DNA from: Mesorhizobium sp. J428
GTDB taxonomy: Bacteria > Pseudomonadota > Alphaproteobacteria > Rhizobiales > Rhizobiaceae
Reading direction: 5' to 3'
Length of the DNA stretch: 64,000 nucleotides
Assembly: GCF_024699925.1 (NCBI RefSeq)
Contig: NZ_JAJOMX010000001.1
Span: 3,324,001 to 3,388,000, forward strand
Shown in pieces: positions 7,208 to 16,640 of this stretch. The position numbers were made by a program, and so were the translations under genes. The first letter of the stretch is position 1. The number at the start of each line of letters is the position of its first letter. The notes under the pieces were generated by a model. The model worked only from the letters and a program-made list of their open reading frames with translations, did no database searches and was not told the origin of the DNA.

Positions 7208-9420
7208 CGAGAATCGTAACCCAAGCGAGTACCTTCAATACCGAATTCTATCGTCAGGCGGCGGGCCTTGGCGCCTCAATGAATCCCCTGTCGCACTACG
7301 CGACGAGCGGTGCCGAACTTGAATTGCCCGCATCACCCGAAGCGGCTTTGCGCACTAAGCGCGAGGACCTAACTCGCGCCTTCGATGGCGTCGCGCCTAC
7401 AAGCGATCGGCTTGTGCCCGTTTATCTTCCCGGGGGCCTCAAGCGCGTCGGGCAATGCAAATCGGTGCTCGTCGTCGGCCATACCGCCGGCAAACATTTT
7501 AGCGGAAGCGAACGCAGCTTCCTTGATATGCTGGACGGGCTCGCCGCGATCGGGTTGAACGCAGTAGCGGCATTGCCGCAGGACGTCCCGGCATATACCG
7601 CGGAGGTTGCGAAGCGAGCCTGCCAGGTCGTGATTGCCAAGTATGGATGGTGGCGAGACAATCCGGTGTCCGCGGAGACTCTCCGGAGATTTGAAGACAT
7701 TATTTTCAGAACCGGCGTCGATGCGGTTCATGTCAACACGATCATGCTACGCGAGCCGTTGATCGCGGCGGCCAACTGTGGCGTGCCGTCGATCGCCCAC
7801 ATCCGAGAACTCATCACACATGACGAGGCATTGGCTCAGGTCATCGGGGAGACCCCGGAGCGGATCGTCGAAATGACCCTTGAACGGGCCGACTGGATCA
7901 TTGCCAATTCCCGTGCGACAGCGGAATGCTTCCATAAGGAGGGGTTCACCCATGTCGTTCCGAATACGACTGACTTTGAAGCACTGGACATTCCGAACAT
8001 CGTCGATCCGTCGGCGGTGCGCTTTGGAATCATATCGAGCAATCTCCCGAAAAAGGGGATCGATGACGTCATCGAACTCGCCCGCGCATGCGAAGACGCG
8101 GTGCCCAATTCACGTTTCGTTATCATAGGTCCCGAGAATACATTCATTGATGGCCTCAAATCCAAGCAGGTGCGAGGCGAGCTCCCGTCCAACTTGACCT
8201 TTGCTGGCTATGCCGACACGCCATTAGAGGCGATCAGGATGACCAACGTCGTCCTTAGCTTCTCGCATTTTGCCGAATCCTTTGGACGTACGGCACTTGA
8301 GGGCATGGCGGCCTGCCGGCCGGTGATAGCCTATGAATGGGGCGCATTGCCCGAACTGGTGGAACACGGGTCGACCGGATTCCTGATCCCCTATCGCCAA
8401 CCTCTGGCCGCGCTCGATCACGTCCGCGAACTGTGCCAAAGTCCCAAATTGATTGCTGAACTCGGAAGAAGGGGCCGTGAAGCCGCCTTAGAGAAATTCT
8501 CCAGGACGCGGTATGCGGAGAGACTCGCGTCAGCTTATTCCACAATATTTGAAGGGGATTGGCCCGCGGATCCAGATGTTGGCGACCCGACTGGCGGTAA
8601 CACCTCCTTGTCGGACGACATAGCGCGGTCGGCCTCGTCCGTCTCGGCTCTGACGCAGATTGAAGCGGAAACGAGCGGTATGCTCGTGGACGCCGGCAGT
8701 GCCGCCGGTCTGTTGGTGAAGAAAGCCAGGGCACTTGCGGACCGACGACCAGCGCCTGAAACACTGAAGGTCGCCTATTTCTGCTGGCATTTCCCTGTGC
8801 CGTCGGAAACTTTCGTTCTGAACGAACTGCGGACACTTGTCGAATGGGGCTATGATGTCCGCGTCTTCTGCAAAGAGATCCCCTATAAGGATTTCCGGCC
8901 CGATTTCGCCATCGAGTGGGAGCGGGTCTCGTCCCCGGAGCAATTTGCGGAACGCTTGCGGGAGACGGGCAGAACCGTCGTTCATGCGCACTTCACCTAT
9001 CCCACCGTGACGAACATGGTCCTGCCGGCCTGCGAACTTGCCCATGTGCCGTTCACGTTTATCGCACATGCGCAAGATATCTTTCGCTACAAGAATGACG
9101 AACTCAACAGAATCGGTGAAATCGGCCGATCGCAGTGGTGCAGGCGTGTGCTTGTGCCCTCGAAGTTTCATCGGAGGTATATTGCGGAGCGCGGCGTTCC
9201 CGAAAGCAAGATCGTCATCAATCCGAACGGCATCGACGCAAAGCTCTATAGTGACGGAAAAACAGAAGGGAGGGAGACGCGACCTTTCCGCCGCGTCGTC
9301 GGGGTTCACCGCTTTGTGGAGAAGAAGGGTCTCATTCATCTTGTGCGGGCCGCAAAAAACCTTGAAAACGAAGGTATTGCGGTCGACATCTACGGCTATG
9401 GGGATCTCGAAGACGAGTAG
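7198..9420 (+). CDS. tandem GT4 glycosyltransferase region, middle part of a disrupted multidomain gene
   Basis: A 740-aa frame. Its first 45 residues (FNTEFYRQ...MNPLSHYATSG) are another PHPLFD-type repeat unit, so the frame belongs with the upstream gene; a one-base excess near 7228 separates them. Residues about 80-460 form a complete GT4 (GT-B) glycosyltransferase with the nucleotide-sugar motif SFGRTALEGMAACRPVIAYE. Residues about 520-740 are the N-terminal half of a second GT4 (HFPVPSETFVLNEL, HAHFTYPT, VINPNGID). It stops at YGYGDLEDE, where the second GT4 should continue; the rest lies one frame over from 9418. The ATG at 7198 has no convincing ribosome binding site and is probably not a real start. 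Confidence 0.7.
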   Translation: MALTRIVTQASTFNTEFYRQAAGLGASMNPLSHYATSGAELELPASPEAALRTKREDLTRAFDGVAPTSDRLVPVYLPGGLKRVGQCKSVLVVGHTAGKHFSGSERSFLDMLDGLAAIGLNAVAALPQDVPAYTAEVAKRACQVVIAKYGWWRDNPVSAETLRRFEDIIFRTGVDAVHVNTIMLREPLIAAANCGVPSIAHIRELITHDEALAQVIGETPERIVEMTLERADWIIANSRATAECFHKEGFTHVVPNTTDFEALDIPNIVDPSAVRFGIISSNLPKKGIDDVIELARACEDAVPNSRFVIIGPENTFIDGLKSKQVRGELPSNLTFAGYADTPLEAIRMTNVVLSFSHFAESFGRTALEGMAACRPVIAYEWGALPELVEHGSTGFLIPYRQPLAALDHVRELCQSPKLIAELGRRGREAALEKFSRTRYAERLASAYSTIFEGDWPADPDVGDPTGGNTSLSDDIARSASSVSALTQIEAETSGMLVDAGSAAGLLVKKARALADRRPAPETLKVAYFCWHFPVPSETFVLNELRTLVEWGYDVRVFCKEIPYKDFRPDFAIEWERVSSPEQFAERLRETGRTVVHAHFTYPTVTNMVLPACELAHVPFTFIAHAQDIFRYKNDELNRIGEIGRSQWCRRVLVPSKFHRRYIAERGVPESKIVINPNGIDAKLYSDGKTEGRETRPFRRVVGVHRFVEKKGLIHLVRAAKNLENEGIAVDIYGYGDLEDE

Positions 9421-11113
9421 CAGAGCAGCAATAGCGGAACTCGGATGTTCCAACGTCACGATACACGGTCCGGTCCGGGATCGCGAACATATGCTGTCTG
9501 TGTTCCGTCAGGCGGATCTTTTCGCATGCATATCTGTCCGGGCGGCGGACGGAGATATGGACGGCATCCCCACAGTGCTCATGGAAGCGATGGCCAGCGG
9601 ATTGCCGGTGATCACAACGAACGCCGCCGGCATACCAGACCTCGTCGTACCCGACCTGACCGGAATCGTTACCGAGCCCAACCCCGAGGCGGTAGAGACG
9701 GCGATCAGGCGCTATTTCCAGATGCCGGACGGCAAGGTGGCTGCCATCATACGCGCTGCCCAGGAGAGAGTTGAGAAACACTACGACATCAAGCGCCTGA
9801 CCCGCACCTTGCTAGCAATATGGGAAGGCCGCGTTTTGGACCTTGTCATAGTGAGCTGGAATAATCTCTCCGAACTCAAGGAAGTCATCGCCAGGCTGCT
9901 GCGCAACACGTCCATGCCTTACCATCTGACAATCTGCGATAACCAGAGCCAGCCGGACGTTCGCGCTTACCTCAGCCAGCTTTCGGAAGAACAGGAAGCC
10001 GTCTCGGTCATTTTCAACGATCGGAACGCGATGGTGGGGCCGGGCACGAATATAGCCGCCCAGAACGGCTTTGGGGAATACATTCTCTATGTCTGCGGTA
10101 AGGAGGGCATGACTTTCCAGCCTGGATGGGAGATTCCGTTTATGCGGACGATGGACGAGAACCCAAAATATGGACTGGCTGGCACCCTGGCTCACTCGCC
10201 CACCTATCTCTATGGCAGGCAGTATCCCGGCGGGGTCGCGGAGTTCGGCAAGTTCCGCAACCCGGAATTTGCCAGTGAGAATCCGGATCGCCCGTTTAGC
10301 CACGTCCAAGGCGGACTGTTTGCAATCAGGCGGAAAATGTTCGAGGAAATCGGGGGGTTCAGCGAAGCTGTGCCGCACAATTATACGGATGTCGAATACA
10401 GCTTCTATGTCGAGAGCAGAGGCTGGGAACTCGGACAGGTGGACGAGATGATATCCCTTTACAACAAGAGCAGGCCGGCCTTGCTCGCACGTTTCGAAGA
10501 GACGATGATGTCGGCGCATCCCCCGCAGCTTCAAGAGTTGGAAGTGCTTGATGCGATTTCATCGGGGGGACGCCATATCTGCAACATATGCGGCTGGAAT
10601 GGTCCGTCCTTTCGAGAGGGCGAGCATGACTTGCGGTGCCCGTCCTGTTCATCCAGTATGGCGGATCGCAGCCTCTTCCGTTGGCTCGCCCCCTCGCCTT
10701 ACCTTTATCGTCGCCTGCCAGCGCTTTCCGTGGGGCTCACGGGCGAGATTGCCCGCTACTGGCAGCAACAGTTTCAGGGACCTGCTCTAACCTGGCGAGA
10801 GTTCGAGGAAATTCGAACAGATGGGCTTCCCAACAAGAGCAGTTCGCTGGAAATCGGGGTGATACGCGGCTTTCCCCTGCGCGACAGCGGATCGAATTCA
10901 ATGCTTCGCGAGTTCTCGCGAGTGCTGAAGCCCGGCGCACCACTGCTGATCCAATCCGACCCCAATACGCCATTTCACCGCGACTACAAGATGGACAGTG
11001 CTATGTCCGAATTATTCAGTTCATCTGGCTTCGACGTCGCCGGGTTGAAAGTATACACCAGCAAGGCAAACGAATTTGATTGGGCGCCGATTTTCATCCT
11101 TACCGCATGTTGA
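9418..11113 (+). CDS. GT4 C-terminus, GT2-like domain and zinc-ribbon/methyltransferase tail, last part of a disrupted multidomain gene
   Basis: The sequence continues the second GT4 domain one frame over (AAIAELGCSNVTIHGPV, then the donor motif DGIPTVLMEAMASGLPVITT). A GT2/GT-A-like domain follows (LDLVIVSWNNLSEL ... HVQGGLFAIRRKMFEEIGGF). The usual metal-binding DxD position reads YVCGKEG, so catalysis is doubtful. The last 190 residues begin with a zinc ribbon (CNICGW...CPSCSSS) and carry LREFSRVLKPGAPLLI, the late part of a class I methyltransferase, but no clear SAM-binding GxGxG. An open frame extends 5' to 9038 but overlaps the previous GT4 and is not meaningful there. No independent start is convincing. 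Confidence 0.65.
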
Positions 11114-11328
11114 GGGGTTTCATTCCTGAATTAGTCTTGCCGTAGTTTCGAGAACCGCCGAATAAGTGAAGATAGAATGAATCTCTAATACGGCGGAACA
11201 CGGAAGTCTTCTTCGGCCGAGCACCGATCATGCGTCCATCGTAGTCTGCACCATAAACCTGTAAGAGTAGTTTTCGATGTTTGTCCGCCTACCCTCACTG
11301 TTGATTGTCTACTAAGGAGATCCGAGGC

Positions 11329-12676
11329 GTGAAGATTACGATATTCGGAACCGGTTATGTCGGCCTTACAGGCCGCCGTGTTTGCAGAATCTGGTCACGA
11401 TGTCATGTGTGTTGATGTTGACGAAGCGAAAGTCGCCACGTTGCGGCAAGGTATCGTGACGATCTACGAGCCCGATCTGGAGCGCCTCGTCTTTGAAAAC
11501 CACGCCGTCGGTCGTCTTCACTTCACATCGATCGCCGCGGAAGGCATATCGCACGGTGAAGTACAATTCATCGCCGTAGGCACGCCCCCTGACCGGGATG
11601 GCGCCGCTGACCTTCAATATGTCCTTGCAGTGGCCGATACCATCGGCGAGCACATGGAGGGCCATAAGACCGTTGTGGTGAAATCGACCGTTCCCGTCGG
11701 CGCCGGCGACAGGGTGCGTCGCCGGATTGAGGAGCGATTGGCGGCGCGTGACCGAACGGACCTAACCTTCGATGTCGCGTCCAATCCCGAATTTCTGAAA
11801 GAAGGTTCGGCGGTCGCCGACTGCATGAAGCCCGACCGGATCATAATCGGGATCGCGACAGAGGGGGCGGACAAGGTGCTGCGCGAAATCTACGCCCCTT
11901 TCAACCGCAATCACGAGAAGATCGTCACGATGGACGTGCGCAGCGCCGAACTGACGAAATATGCCGCCAACTGCATGCTCGCCACCAAGATCAGCTTCAT
12001 GAACGAAATCGCCAACCTCGCCGATCTTCTCGGCGCCGACATCGAACGTGTGCGGCAGGGTATTGGTTCGGATCCTCGTATAGGCTACCACTTCATCTAT
12101 CCGGGTATCGGCTATGGCGGTTCCTGCTTTCCCAAGGACGTCCAGGCGCTGATCCGAACAGCCGAGGAGACGGGGCTCGACCCGCTGGTGCTCAAGTCGG
12201 TCGACCTTCGCAACCGGTCGCAGAAACAGCTCATGGTCGAGAAGATCATGACCCACTACTCCGGGGCGGTCAGAGGCCGCGTCTTTGCGCTTTGGGGGCT
12301 CGCCTTCAAGCCCAATACGGACGACATGCGCGAGGCGCCGTCCCGTGTGATCATGGAGGAGCTGTGGAAGGCAGGGGCGACCATCCGTGCCTTCGATCCC
12401 AAGGCAATGGAGGAATGCCGGCGCATCTACGGCGAGCGCGAAGGACTGGTGTTGTGCGCCACCCAGGACGAGGCGCTTGAAGGAGCCGACGCGCTGATCG
12501 TCGCGACGGAATGGCGTAGCTTCCAGGCGGTCGACTTCAGGGCCCTAGGCAAAAAGCTCAAGGAAAAGGTGATCTTCGATGGTCGCAACGTCTACGACCC
12601 CGCGATGGCGGAAGCAAATGGCTTTTCCTATTACGGCGTCGGACGCGGAGCGCCGCTCAAAAGGAACGTTGGTTAG
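11329..12676 (+). CDS. ugd: UDP-glucose 6-dehydrogenase (frameshifted near its start)
   Basis: Oxidises UDP-glucose to UDP-glucuronate with two NAD+, supplying acidic sugar for surface polysaccharide. GTG at 11329, seven bases after AAGGAGA, starts VKITIFGTGYVGL, the NAD-binding motif. The frame then changes by one base near 11372, and AVFAESGHDVMCVDVDEAKVA continues in the frame that begins at 11357. The rest is complete: NPEFLKEGSAV, the catalytic Cys in GYGGSCFPKDVQAL, and the C-terminal UDP-binding domain (FKPNTDDMREAPS). An ATG at 11357 would give a 439-aa protein without the glycine-rich loop, so it is unlikely to be the true start. The gene lies directly after the glycosyltransferase block. 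Confidence 0.88.
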
Positions 12677-12823
12677 CTTGGGGAACGTGGTGTTTGCCTC
12701 GTCCACGGTCACCAGGGCCTGAGCGCGCAGGATACACCGCGTTCTCAACGGCTGACGTGGCGCAGAGCATCCGATGCGAGTTGAGCTTTCGAAATTCACA
12801 AGTCCGGAGCAAAAGGTACAGGT

Positions 12824-13549
12824 ATGAATATCTATGGTCGAGACAAAGCGTTTGCTCAACTAAATAAGACGATCGCTCCGGGCGACGGGATGTTCCGGGA
12901 GGAAAGTGTCTATTTTTCGGTAGGGGCGAGCGCTATGGATTGCATTATGCTGTCACTCACGGCCGCGCGAAAGCGACCCGACTCTGTCCACCGAATTCTC
13001 GATTATGCCTGCGGCTATGGTCGCGTTCTACGGTGGCTGAAGGCGGAATTTCCATCCGCCTATTTACTCGGCGTGGACGCTGATCCAAAGGCGGCTTCTG
13101 CGGCCGGTTCTGTGCTGAACGTGGAGACGCACCCGCTCGATGTATCTCTTGCGAATCCGCTTGGCGAATCATTCGACCTGATCTGGGTGGGCTCCCTGTT
13201 CACGCACCTTCCCGAAGCAGAATCTGCGCGAGTTCTCGCCTTCTTGCGGGACCATTTGAATCCCGGTGGTGTGCTGGTTTTCACAACGCATGGCGCCCTG
13301 GTCGAGTCACGCATTCGATCGGGCGAGCGCAATTATGGCCTGTCGATTGAAGGCGTCGAATCGTTGCTTCGACTTTACGATGCCTCGGGCTACGGCTTTG
13401 CATCGTATCCGAAGCAATCCGGCTACGGGATTTCCATTATGCGAACGTCCCATATTGCGCAGATGTGTGAAACCGCCAAGCTTACGCCTGTATGTTTTCG
13501 CAGCCAAGGCTGGGCCGGTCACCAGGACATGCACGCTTCACAACGCTAG
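12824..13549 (+). CDS. class I SAM-dependent methyltransferase
   Basis: A 241-aa protein. Its SAM-binding fold is clear: motif I ILDYACGYGRVLRWL, the acidic end of strand 2 in LLGVDADPKA, FDLIWVGSLFTHLP, and HLNPGGVLVFTTHG. The N-terminal 40 residues (MNIYGRDKAFAQLN...) are family-specific. A 147-bp spacer separates it from ugd. Polysaccharide or sugar O-methylation is likely from context, but the substrate is not shown. Confidence 0.8.
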   Translation: MNIYGRDKAFAQLNKTIAPGDGMFREESVYFSVGASAMDCIMLSLTAARKRPDSVHRILDYACGYGRVLRWLKAEFPSAYLLGVDADPKAASAAGSVLNVETHPLDVSLANPLGESFDLIWVGSLFTHLPEAESARVLAFLRDHLNPGGVLVFTTHGALVESRIRSGERNYGLSIEGVESLLRLYDASGYGFASYPKQSGYGISIMRTSHIAQMCETAKLTPVCFRSQGWAGHQDMHASQR

Positions 13550-13663
13550 AGCTGGCCGACCAAGGCACGCGTTCACGTCTTGACCTCAAACCTCCATAGA
13601 GAGCGGGAGCGCCGAGCGTCCGTCACGGTCGCGTCTCATCACACTCCGGGGTCTGACAGTGTC

Positions 13664-14461
13664 TCAACCGTAAGCGGCGTCCGCACGCGGTAGAGGAGCG
13701 ACCAGAAGACGGATCTCGTTCGTGCGCAGGATATCTTCATTGTATATCCTCCGGAGCCGATCTGGGATTGGAAGTTTTGTTTCCATGCGTTCCTGCGCAA
13801 GTATTTCGAATCCGGCGCCTATTGTTGCTTCTGCAATATCGTCGGCGGTCGCGCGATTCAAGGTGAGAAACTGATCCCACTCCCGGTCTTTACGCGATTG
13901 GGGATTGTCGGAGTTCATTACCTTGTCGTGGATCACGTCTATCTGGTCCAGCAGGTGCGCCCATGGCCGCTGGTCGTAGCGATAGAGATGAGACCCCTTT
14001 GGAGAGTAATAGAGGGGATCGATTTGAATGAACAGGAGCCCATCCGGACGAAGTCTGCCCCTCAACATTCGCATCGTCGTTTCGAGTTGGTCGAAAGGAA
14101 CATGCTCAAATACCGACCATGCGAAGATTAGGTCTAGGTCAGCGTAAGAAGGGGGAAGGGTGCCGGGCGGAGCCTGACTGATCTCGAGGTTGCTGGGGAT
14201 GTCTGTTTGAAGAAATGTGCGTAGGGCCTCCCGGAGATGCTCAAGCTGGGCCGGAATTATATCGCATCCGAAGAAAAGAGAGGTCGGATGCCGTAACGCA
14301 AAGGAGGAAATGGCAATACCCTGTCCGCAACCGAAGTCCAGAATTCGTGCCTGCTTATTGAAGTTGACCCTGTCCCCGACGAAGTGCCGTACCGTCCCGT
14401 ATTCATGCGTCACACGCGCCCTGAAGCCGGCGTCGGCAACTTCTTTCATTCGCTCATGCAT
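13664..14461 (-). CDS. SAM-dependent methyltransferase
   Basis: About 265 aa. The SAM fold shows ILDFGCGQGIAISSFA, FFGCDI, LIFAWSVFEHVP and RLRPDGLLFIQIDP, typical of methyltransferases in glycan and O-antigen clusters. I chose ATG 14461 (MHERMKEVADAGF) rather than 14539, because the longer start runs 86 bp into the upstream sulfotransferase gene. With the shorter start the two genes overlap as ATGCATGA, a usual arrangement for translational coupling. The C-terminus (LRRIYNEDILRTNEIRLL) is not recognised. Confidence 0.78.
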   Translation of the reverse strand: MHERMKEVADAGFRARVTHEYGTVRHFVGDRVNFNKQARILDFGCGQGIAISSFALRHPTSLFFGCDIIPAQLEHLREALRTFLQTDIPSNLEISQAPPGTLPPSYADLDLIFAWSVFEHVPFDQLETTMRMLRGRLRPDGLLFIQIDPLYYSPKGSHLYRYDQRPWAHLLDQIDVIHDKVMNSDNPQSRKDREWDQFLTLNRATADDIAEATIGAGFEILAQERMETKLPIPDRLRRIYNEDILRTNEIRLLVAPLPRADAAYG

Positions 14462-15251
14462 CGACACGGGAAGCCTCGTCGAACTTGAAGGGGAACAGGC
14501 GCCATTCGCTGAGATCGAGCCCGGAGATCTTCTCGGCAAGGTTTATGTCGGATTGAAGCCGGGAATGGACATCCAGAAGTTCGTCACGGGAGAAGCGCGG
14601 CCGAACCTGTCCTTCTTTGGGAGCCTCGGCGATCGTCAGATGATCTCCCGCCACGACGAGTTCGTTGCCGACGTTCAGAGCCCGGTTCAGCGCTGCTGGC
14701 CCGTCCTCGACTTCAAGAAAGGAAAAGGCGTCGGTAACGAATCTGTGCGGGTTGTTTCTCAGCGTCTCGAAGTGAAGGAAGCATACGTTCTCGCGCCCGA
14801 ATAGACTTATGACGCGCGCCATCGCATTGGCATGTTGAGCATTGGCGAGATCCATTCCCTGCTGTGGCGTGGTCTCGAGGATCGGTTCGGAGCCTAGGAG
14901 CCGTCCTCGGCGATAGTTGTGGAGATACAGCGAGATGTATTTTTCGGTCGGATGGCGAAGACAGATGATGAACCGCAAGTTTGTTCCGAAAGCGTCCTTG
15001 ATCCGGTGCATGGCCTGCGGGTGATGAAAGTAAAGGGCGGACGCCTCTCCCACCCACCGTTCATTGCCCGCGTCTGAAAATTGTTCGGTGAGATAGTGCG
15101 AGACATTCTCCGGCACATAGTCCTTCTTAGAGAAAAAGAGCGGCTCCTTCAGTTTCGTCATAAAGATATCTGGGTGACGGGCGAGATTGGCCTGAAGGTA
15201 GGTGGTGCCGGCTTTTTGCTCTCCGGCGATCATGAAATTCGGAACTCTCAA
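14454..15251 (-). CDS. PAPS-dependent sulfotransferase
   Basis: A 265-aa sulfotransferase of the heparan N-deacetylase/NodH-like superfamily. The phosphosulfate-binding loop is at the N-terminus (FMIAGEQKAGTTYLQANL, residues about 5-22). The 3'-phosphate motif is FIICLRHPTEKYISLYLHNY. KEPLFFSKKDY and the family's C-terminal helix are also present. It probably transfers sulfate from PAPS to a sugar hydroxyl. It is the first gene of a two-gene minus-strand unit with the methyltransferase, and with the sulfotransferase domain at 2714 it suggests a sulfated surface glycan. Confidence 0.85.
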   Translation of the reverse strand: MRVPNFMIAGEQKAGTTYLQANLARHPDIFMTKLKEPLFFSKKDYVPENVSHYLTEQFSDAGNERWVGEASALYFHHPQAMHRIKDAFGTNLRFIICLRHPTEKYISLYLHNYRRGRLLGSEPILETTPQQGMDLANAQHANAMARVISLFGRENVCFLHFETLRNNPHRFVTDAFSFLEVEDGPAALNRALNVGNELVVAGDHLTIAEAPKEGQVRPRFSRDELLDVHSRLQSDINLAEKISGLDLSEWRLFPFKFDEASRVDA

Positions 15252-15704
15252 TATGCACTCCTGCCCGCAATCCCTTGGAGGCGCTTAGTCTACATACTCG
15301 GTCGCGGGCCTTCAATCTCCAAAGGCGAACGACATGCTCGGCGGCGCAGTCGCGGCGGCGTCGTAGGGATCGCGCGCCCATGGTACGCGCTGTCGCCGCC
15401 CGCCTTGTGCTATGCGTTGCTCGGACGGTAAGAGTATAATACAGAATTGGCACTCTGGAAGAGGGCCATGTCATAGTCTCGGCTTGCGATAGCTCGACCA
15501 CTCGCGGGGGCGTTAGCGTTTGGTGTCCATGCGTTTCACTTTCATACGGCGTTCCTTCCAGACGGCTATCTAGGCGGTGATCGGTATCTCGTGGAGATGG
15601 TGTCTCACGACGTGGTGTAGCTAGCGGCCTTGGTCGTCGCGCTGTCCGTCATTGCCGAGCTGATCAGCGCGCCACGGCTGGCAGGCAGATGAGGCGATCA
15701 TCGC
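15252..15704. other. gene-less stretch
   Basis: These 453 bp lie between the sulfotransferase start and the decayed IS256-type transposase. Short open frames on both strands have no protein-like composition and no ribosome binding site. I see no RNA gene or clear repeat. The right part, near 15650-15704, may be the degraded end of the adjacent insertion sequence. Confidence 0.5.
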
Positions 15705-16556
15705 TCACTTTCCGGCGCCTTCCAGTGTCATGTAGCAGGCGCGCTGGACGGCCCGCTCGTCGTTCTGTTCCTGCAGCTGCGCGTCGACGAGGCGGACGAT
15801 GGCGTCGTCGTCGGGAAGATGCAAACCACGTCGATTCCTCGCTTGATCTCGCCGTTGAGGCGCTCGATTGGGTTCGTCGAGTGCAGCTTGGCCCGGTGCT
15901 CCTTCGGGAAGGTCATGGCGAGCACGTCCGGCTCGGCGTCATCGAGGATGGCGGCGAGCATTGGCATCTTCGGGCGGACCTGATCGGCGACGGCGCGCCA
16001 CTGGGCGCTGGCGGCTTCCGATGTCTCCTGCGCGAAGGCTGTGGCGATGAAGGCGGAGACGACGCGTCGGCCTTGTCTGTCGGCATGCGCCAGCACGTTC
16101 CTCATAAAGTGCATCCGGCACGCTGCCAGGTGGCCGAGAGCACCTTGGTGACGACGGCCTTGAGCCCTCATGGGCATCCGAGACGACCAGCTTTACGCCC
16201 CTGAGGCCGCGCCGGGCGAGCTTGCGCGGGAACTCCGTCCAGATCGCTCGGCCTCCGACGTGCTGATCTCCATGCCCAGAACCTCGCGCCAGCCATCGGT
16301 GTTGAGACCGACCGCGATGATGACGGCGACGGACACGATGCGGCCCCCGCGACGCACCTTCAGATAGGTCGCATCGATCCACAGATACGGCCAGTCGCCT
16401 TGGATCGGCCGTTCCAGGAGGGCTTTCACCTTGCCGTCGATCTCTCCGCACAGCCGCGACACCTGGCTCTTCGAGATACCGCTCATGCCCATCGCCTTGA
16501 CCAGTTCGTCGACCGAGCGCGTCGAGATGCCCGGACATAGGCTTCCCGAATTCCTC
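15705..16556 (-). pseudogene. IS256-family (Mutator) transposase remnant
   Basis: Pieces of an IS256-family transposase lie in three frames. PGISTRSVDELVKAMGMSG and WPYLWIDATYLKVRRGGRI hold the first catalytic Asp. FPRKLARRGLRGVKLVVSDAHEG is in a different frame. MHFMRNVLAHA through KLHSTNPIERLNGEIKRG comes next, and the C-terminal LQEQNDERAVQRACYMTLEG ends at 15705. At least three indels break the frame, and the N-terminal 120 or so residues are missing, so it is dead. It separates the polysaccharide region from the dpp operon and probably marks an old junction of transferred DNA. Confidence 0.85.
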
Positions 16557-16640
16557 TAGCTGTTGGAGGATGAAGAACACTGGAGTAGTTTCTAGGCTGT
16601 TCACCCTCAACTGCACCACTTCCCCTTCCGGTTCAGCGCC

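Noticed and set aside
7180..7230. Programmed frameshifting between the first two glycan reading frames
   Set aside because: Two separate shifts about 45 bp apart would be needed, with no slippery run or stem. Small indels explain it.
15127..15501. 124-aa open frame on the minus strand before the sulfotransferase
   Set aside because: It overlaps the sulfotransferase N-terminus in another frame and has no protein-like features.
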